A stretch of DNA of 64,000 nucleotides, taken from assembly GCA_023238725.1 (NCBI GenBank), contig CM041548.1:19179752-19243751 (forward strand), written 5' to 3'. Numbering within the stretch: position 1 is the stretch's first letter; every line of letters begins with the position of its first letter. Under the pieces are notes generated by a model. That model was not told where the DNA came from, did not search any database, and saw nothing but the letters and a program-made list of their open reading frames with translations. The translations under genes and the position numbers were made by a program. The stretch comes from Scortum barcoo. Its lineage: Eukaryota; Chordata; Actinopteri; Centrarchiformes; Terapontidae. This document shows positions 58,690-64,000 of the stretch, in pieces.

Positions 58690-59056
58690 ACATTTAGGCA
58701 GATACACTTGCTGAGAGTTAGATGAGAAGGTCGATACCACTCTGCAGCCTGTAGCTAAATATGAGGCTGCAACCAGCAGTTAGCTTAGCTTAGCTTAGCA
58801 TAAACACTGGAAACAGGAAGAAGCATCCTCTCAAAGCCAAAGTCTGTTTCTTCTGTTGCAAATGAAAAATAATATAATAACTGGTGTGCTCTAATGCTGG
58901 CAGGCTAATTTTGTTGCCTGCAGACGGAGCCAGGCTAGCTGTTTCCATCCATTTCCAGTCTTTATGCTAAGCTAAGCTAACCTGAGTGAAATCTTCTCAT
59001 CTAACTCTCAGCAAGGAAGTGAATCATTTCCAAAAATGTTGAACCATTCCTTTAAA
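58690..59056. mobile_element. Fold-back (MITE-like) element with 23-bp perfect inverted repeats
   Basis: The arms at 58707-58729 and 58993-59015 are exact reverse complements over 23 bp. Inner arms also pair: 'gttagcttagcttagc' near 58775 with 'gctaagctaagctaac' near 58967. Outer arms carry 'gttcaacatt' and 'aatgttgaac'. No open frame is present. It is the best preserved of the TTAGCTTAGCATA-type elements here and lies in the probable gdf6 3' UTR. Confidence 0.8.
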
Positions 59057-60585
59057 AGAGACACGTTAAATATATAAGGTAAGTTAAATATAAGATTATT
59101 AGCAGTGCAAAAATAAAACATTATGTGCCATTTTTTATCATTTAACCACCCACTGTTTGAGACACGAGCACTGTTGTGTTAAACTTTCATGGACTGCTAA
59201 ACATTTAATATATGTGCTGTTAGATTAGACTCATTACAGTCATTTTCCAAAAAAATGCCACATAGCAGAAACAATGTGAGGCTGAAAGCTTAAAAACATG
59301 AAGTCTCTACAGTTAAAGCAGTCCAATAAGAGAAATGGACTTTGAAAACTTTATGTCCAAATTCATCAAAAGGTCAATTTGTTTTAATTTAGGGAGCAGA
59401 TTTTCAGCACTTGACATGGCCTCAGACTCAGGGAACGTCCTCGAGTGCTGGAGAGATTTAATCGAACCACCGGCAGAAAACCACCTAAAACCAGCGCAGG
59501 GTTTCTCATCAGTTTACTTTCTGTTTTTTTTTTTCTTGAGGAGATGCATAATTTTGTCTGCGATGCACTGATGTTCAAAGGTACCATGTGTAAATATTTG
59601 ATACGGAAATGATAATTTATGTTCTATGAATAAGTTATTTCATTTTTATTGTCCGCTTTGTTCCGTTATAACTTCCAGACGGCATGAGTCACACATCTGG
59701 ATGTTCAGGTTCAAATAAACACATGTGGGTAATGTTTTGGTAACGAAACGTGACGGTTCTGGTCACAGACTGTGAAATACTGTAGTATCATCAGTGTTTT
59801 TGTTGTATATATAAATAGGAAATAATTATTCACCAAAGGGAAAACCTTGTTTTTACTTGGTGAACTTTTCTTTAGGCTATACTGTTGTTTAAAACACTAT
59901 TAGCACATTTTAGCCTCTTATATTTTGTATTTTGCATTATTTACTGGAATCTAAAAATAATATATTATACTGATTGATACTGTAAGAAAGTGTAATTCAG
60001 TGTCATGCCACGGTGTTTGTATTTTATCAGACCTTGTCTTTGCTCTCCTGCGTCAAACCATGTGACACATTATCGCAGCAGAAAATTTATTGATAATGTA
60101 TTTTTACACAGTAAAATAATCAGTAATTGTTTAACCAAATGAATCTATTCTTATAAACGGTGTGAGCTATAAGATATGTAGAGTAACAGGCAAATTAAAA
60201 TGGCTTGAACTTGAAATGCTTTCTTGTGAAAGTGTGGAAATTATTAATACTTTTGCTTTTTTGGTCATTTTACAGCAGTTTATTACTGCCAATACTATTA
60301 TTAATGATTCATTTTGACTTTTTTTTGGTACTCTTCCTGATGTTAATTGTAGTTCAGTCAGGTTAGACAGTAACAGCCTGAATAAGGTCAATTTAGTCAG
60401 AATATTTGGTGAACTGCACCTTTAAATGATCAAGTGAGACCTCAGTTCAGTTTTTATTATCCTGCTCTGCATTTGAAAACTTGGGGAAAAAACACACACA
60501 AAAACAGTAACAAAACAAAACAAACAAACAACAAAAAAAACAATAAGTGCTAACAAAAAGAAAAAATCTAAATAACTAGTGAACT

Positions 60586-60795
60586 TTAAAGCTGCTGGTA
60601 GGTGGATTTTGTTACCTTTGGATGAACCCAGGCTAGCAGTTTCCCCCATTGCCATTGTTTGTGCTAAGCTACGCTAACCAGCTGCAGCTTCATATTTAAC
60701 GTGCTGACATGAGAGCGGTGTCAATCCTCTCGTCTAACTCTCTGCAAGAAACCAGATAACTTTATTTCCCAAAAGTCAGTTTATTCCCTTAAGGA
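60586..60795 (-). repeat. Fold-back element, half copy
   Basis: It contains 'gctggtaggtggattttgtt', then 'gtgctaagctacgctaacca', 'tctcgtctaactctctgc' and a tail near 'tttcccaaaagtcag'. This is the terminal half of the same family as 58690-59056. Confidence 0.6.
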
Positions 60796-61225
60796 GCAGA
60801 AAGTAACAGTTACGTGTGTTTTTTGTCCAAACAACAAAAAAAAGTTTGCTCTGCTGCTCACCAATAATCCTTGCTGTTAAAGGTACAGTGCACCTACACT
60901 GTCAATAATCAATAGAAATGAGTGATCAGGAATGTGAGGAGCGTTAAAGGGACGAGCGGGATGAGTGACAGTCTGCAGGGTGAAAACAGGGTCAGCAGAC
61001 AAGTGGAAGGAAAGAGCGCCATCTTCCCTGGGTGGGCTGTGTGTACGTGTGTGTATGTTGGAGGTCGGAGAAGGGGTGGAGGGGGGCAATATGTGACAAA
61101 CAAATTGGTGGGAAGATGTAGTAACTGCCCCCCGCCCCACCTTTCCTCCACATTGGGTCCTTTGCCTCTCACACAATGGCAGTGGAGGATCTCAACATCA
61201 GATTAAGCCTGCCTTTTCCTCACCG

Positions 61226-61238
61226 GGGTCAAAGGTCA
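61226..61238 (+). promoter_or_regulatory. DR1 nuclear-receptor type motif
   Basis: GGGTCA-A-AGGTCA is a direct repeat of the hexamer with one base between, the consensus for HNF4, RXR heterodimers, PPAR or COUP-TF. It lies 2.9 kb downstream of the gdf6 stop in a GC-richer block. Function is not shown by sequence alone. Confidence 0.45.
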
Positions 61239-61591
61239 AGTGGGGCATTGTCTCCGCGGGGCTGTAGACATTAAACAACGTACACAGAAAAGGGGGTGGC
61301 AATCAGGAGGGGGGGGGGGGAATGCGTGTGATGCTCTGTGAGGGCCTTGCCGGACAACAAGGTAAGATATAAAAAAGGGGCGGCCGGCTTGAAGCAGCTG
61401 CTCTCTGAAGGGCCGTCGGAGGACAAAGGAGAGGAATGCGCCGTCCCTTCAGCAGCGTACGGAGGCGTTTCTGTGTCTCGCCGTGGCAGATTTGCTGTGA
61501 GATGGAGGAAAAATATTTGCAGGGGAAACAAAGCCGGGTGTAAATCCAGTGCAGGATTCAACAGTTGTTATCAGAGGAGGGGTTGGTCGGT

Positions 61592-61620
61592 GGGTGGTGG
61601 AGGGAGGGAGGGAGGGGGGG
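61592..61620 (+). other. Potential G-quadruplex tract
   Basis: Five or more runs of at least three G separated by one to six bases (tgggtggtggagggagggag and onward) satisfy the usual G4 pattern on the plus strand. A 12-base G-run also occurs at 61309-61320. Confidence 0.6.
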
Positions 61621-61776
61621 AGCTGGGAGCTGGTGCTTTGTTAAACATTTCACACATGTCCAGTTAAGAAGGGGAAGAAAGAGAAGAAGAGATTAGGAAT
61701 GAGCACAGAGATACAGTTTTACAACACGTGATGTCGAGGAAAGGGAGCAAAAAGACAAAAGACTCCTCCCCTCGAG

Positions 61777-61984
61777 TATTTACCCGGTTTAATCCCGACA
61801 CTTGTCTCCCTTGTTTGCTCTCAGTGGAGGGAAGAATTGATGCCTTGTCATCTTGACCTCTGTGTTTGCTCGGGTAAACTGTCAGTGGAAATCCTTGACG
61901 CTCGACGCCCTGCGACTGACATACGAGGGAAGTGACTGGTCACTCCTCCTGTTTGCTGAGTAAACCCAGGCCGCTTCTTGTTTG
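61777..61984. promoter_or_regulatory. Homotypic cluster of forkhead-type motifs
   Basis: Seven forkhead-like cores lie in 208 bp: TATTTAC 61777-61783; TGTTTGC 61812-61818, 61863-61869 and 61950-61956; GTAAAC 61874-61879 and 61960-61965; TTGTTTG 61978-61984. Two of the TGTTTGC cores are each followed 3-4 bases later by an inverted GTAAAC. The GTAAAC copies lack the preferred final A. A candidate enhancer for gdf6, inferred only. Confidence 0.35.
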
Positions 61985-62925
61985 TCGCCTTTGCTGCACG
62001 GTTAAGTTTTCCTCTGTTTCCCAAAAAATTTAGCTTTGAGTTTGATGGTTCTTCAGGTCAAAAGACGTCGAGGTGTCTTGGTTAAAACTTCATTAAAAAG
62101 TCAAAGCCTTTCAGATGTTATTAAGTCTAATCACTGTTTCGGCACCATGAAAATTTCTCTGCTCAAAAATGACGCAGGTCTTAAATAAATGTCAAAATAT
62201 AATCATCAAAAGTGGTTGAAGCAACAGTTTTATCGTCAGAAACATGAAATTTAGCCACAAATCTCTAAATCAGTGCTGGTAGGATTATTTTACAGACTTT
62301 GTAGGGATCTTTGTCATTTCTTTCAGAGTTGTTGAACTTTACTGCATTATATAGAGAGCTGTTTCTGTTATTTAATTTACCCTCAGTGATATAAGGGGGA
62401 TGGACAGAAATCATACTTAATTTGGGTTAAAAGTTGGACAATTAGAATTAACAATGCATCAAACATAAAAACTATGCAGTTATATTCACAGACATGCCAG
62501 ACTAAATATACTGTATACTGTAAATATACTTTCTAGTTTTATCTAGTCTATTTTTAATTTATGTATTTCTAATAATTTATTTTCTACTTCTCTCTATATT
62601 TACTTTTTTCTGTCTTATCTGATGTGGACGATCCATAAAGGCCCATCTCATCTTAATCTATCTTTACCTTGAATCTTCACACAGGTGAAACGTCATCTGC
62701 CAAACATTCAGTCTGACAGGTCGTCAGTGGTGAATATTTGACACAGTACAGATTATTTTATTGTTTTGTTTTTGATGCATGAATAGAGCTGTTGTTACTG
62801 AGATACTCTTTACATAAGTACCTATTATTTTCTGAACATTTCACTCAGACGTGGTTGAAAGTTGAGAGAGGTTCGGTGGCCTGTTTGCAGAGGGATTACA
62901 CAGCTGAGTGAGGAAGCAAAGTGAT

Positions 62926-62948
62926 GGAGGAGGAGGAGGAGGAGGAGG
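62926..62948. repeat. (GGA)n microsatellite
   Basis: About seven to eight GGA units in the distal gdf6 flank. Confidence 0.85.
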
Positions 62949-64000
62949 ACAGGTATGTCGTCTGCGGGTCATCGCTGCTGACAAACTTCTTGAGTGTCAC
63001 TTCAAACACAGATTCCCTCTGAGGTTTTGTTGTGGTGATATTATTTAAGCACACATCGCAGGTAAGTTCTTTACATACAGGTCCTCTCTTCAGTAACCCG
63101 TCACTTAAATAATCTACCTACACTTTACATACTATATGCACAAATCCTCACAGTTCAAGAATTTCATGTTTTAGGGTTTTTTTGGTTAAACTGTGATGCT
63201 GGAAAGCCCCTGCTGTCTTCTGAATTTTAAGAAATAAAAAGTGTTTTCCAAGACGTCCATGCAGCTGGTTGTGCTGCTGCCCATAATGTCTTATAATGTG
63301 AGTCAGCTGTGAGGAGTTTCCAGCGTCTGTTTCTGCACTGCAGAGACAACGAGGCTCATCACCACCACAGTACAAACGCGATCAAGTCATCTTTTTATTT
63401 TATTTGTTTTTTACATTTTTCCACAGTGAACATGGTCAGTTTTTAATTTTTTACTTGAGTCGTGACATTTATCCACCTCCCCCTTCGTCAGCAGGGTGAC
63501 TGACACGTATACTGGCTGCTCCTCAGACATAAAACCAGGTGAAGTCAATCAGTCTCCTCCTTTGTGTTTTATTTTACACCTGTAGTTTATTTCTTTCGCA
63601 CACTACACATTTCTTTCCCATCGATGTGCTGCACAGCAATGATGTCATTGATTCATGTTTTGTAAATTTTCCATTTTGTTAAACGGTCAGTTAAAAGACG
63701 TGAAGATTTGACATTGGAGAGAGGAGCAGAGATCGAACTCTTATTTGAGATGTTCTGAAATAGTTTGAATCCTGCAGAGTGACCGATCTCTCTGTAAAGT
63801 CACATTTCCTACATGTTTGTCTTCAGCTGGTTTCAGAACTTCATTCTTCAGAACTGTCATGTTATGCTTCACTCTAAAACAAAATTGTGTGCGTTTGATT
63901 TATTTCTACAGCCCTTTTGCAAATCTCTCTCTCTCTATTGTCGATCTTGTTGAATGTTAGTTTGATCACTTGACTATGAGGCCAATACTGATGGATGTAA

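Larger units (their letters stand above)
58349..64000. other. gdf6 3' UTR and downstream flank, no further gene seen
   Basis: No coding exon is recognisable to the right edge. The gdf6 3' UTR probably covers the first part, with AATAAA hexamers at 59112-59117 and 59714-59719 as candidate ends. Two fold-back repeats lie at 58.7 and 60.6 kb. About 60.9-62.0 kb is GC-richer and less repetitive, with candidate motifs listed separately. From about 62.1 kb on the DNA is AT-rich, with a GGA-type run at 62926-62948. Confidence 0.6.

Noticed and set aside
61338..61667. A 109-codon plus-strand open frame downstream of gdf6
   Set aside because: It lies in a GC-rich low-complexity region with G-runs, and has no splice context or recognisable motif.
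1..64000. CRISPR arrays, operons, prophage or bacterial mobile elements
   Set aside because: None found. The DNA is vertebrate with spliced genes, and the tandem repeats are ordinary microsatellites.

Overview
This window is vertebrate nuclear DNA, almost certainly from a ray-finned (probably percomorph) fish. The evidence is spliced genes with many 80-300 bp introns, fish-type protein sequences, and dispersed repeats familiar from percomorph genomes: fold-back elements, a tRNA-derived SINE and short retroposon tails. It is not bacterial or viral, and I saw no CRISPR array, operon, tRNA or rRNA.

Layout. (1) 1-9147, minus strand: the 5' part of nudcd1, five coding exons, with the rest of the gene off the left edge. 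(2) 9148-10186: a roughly 1 kb divergent interval between nudcd1 and eny2. (3) 10187-11581, plus strand: complete eny2, four coding exons, 96 aa. (4) 11582-16518: intergenic DNA rich in decayed repeats, ending in a TATA-type promoter and a noncoding first exon for pkhd1l1. (5) 16560-56073, plus strand: complete pkhd1l1 (fibrocystin-L), which I resolve into 76 coding exons encoding about 4,207 aa. Order: signal peptide, 3 IPT, PA14, unique region, IPT, a cupredoxin-like domain, more IPT (14 in all), then two G8 plus beta-helix units, a basic cleavage-type site and a C-terminal membrane helix. (6) 56946-58348, plus strand: gdf6, two coding exons, 400 aa, only about 0.9 kb beyond the pkhd1l1 stop. 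(7) 58349-64000: gdf6 3' flank with fold-back repeats and a GC-richer block (about 60.9-62.0 kb) holding candidate regulatory motifs.

The order nudcd1-eny2-pkhd1l1 matches human 8q23. gdf6 is also on human 8q but, from memory, many megabases away, so its position here reflects a rearrangement. The four genes are functionally unrelated: a NudC-family co-chaperone-type protein, a SAGA/TREX-2 subunit, a giant stereocilia-coat/immune-cell surface protein, and a BMP-family ligand.

Most notable observations: a single extra C in a C-run in pkhd1l1 exon 29, the only frame break in 12.6 kb of coding sequence; one GC-AG intron; a lineage-variable tetrabasic motif between the two G8/beta-helix units; a CEMIP/TMEM2-like histidine cluster kept in the first beta-helix only; and a forkhead-motif cluster and a DR1 site downstream of gdf6. 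I found no convincing undescribed system. Exon boundaries were read by eye from splice consensus, reading-frame continuity and remembered human homologues; no alignment was run.
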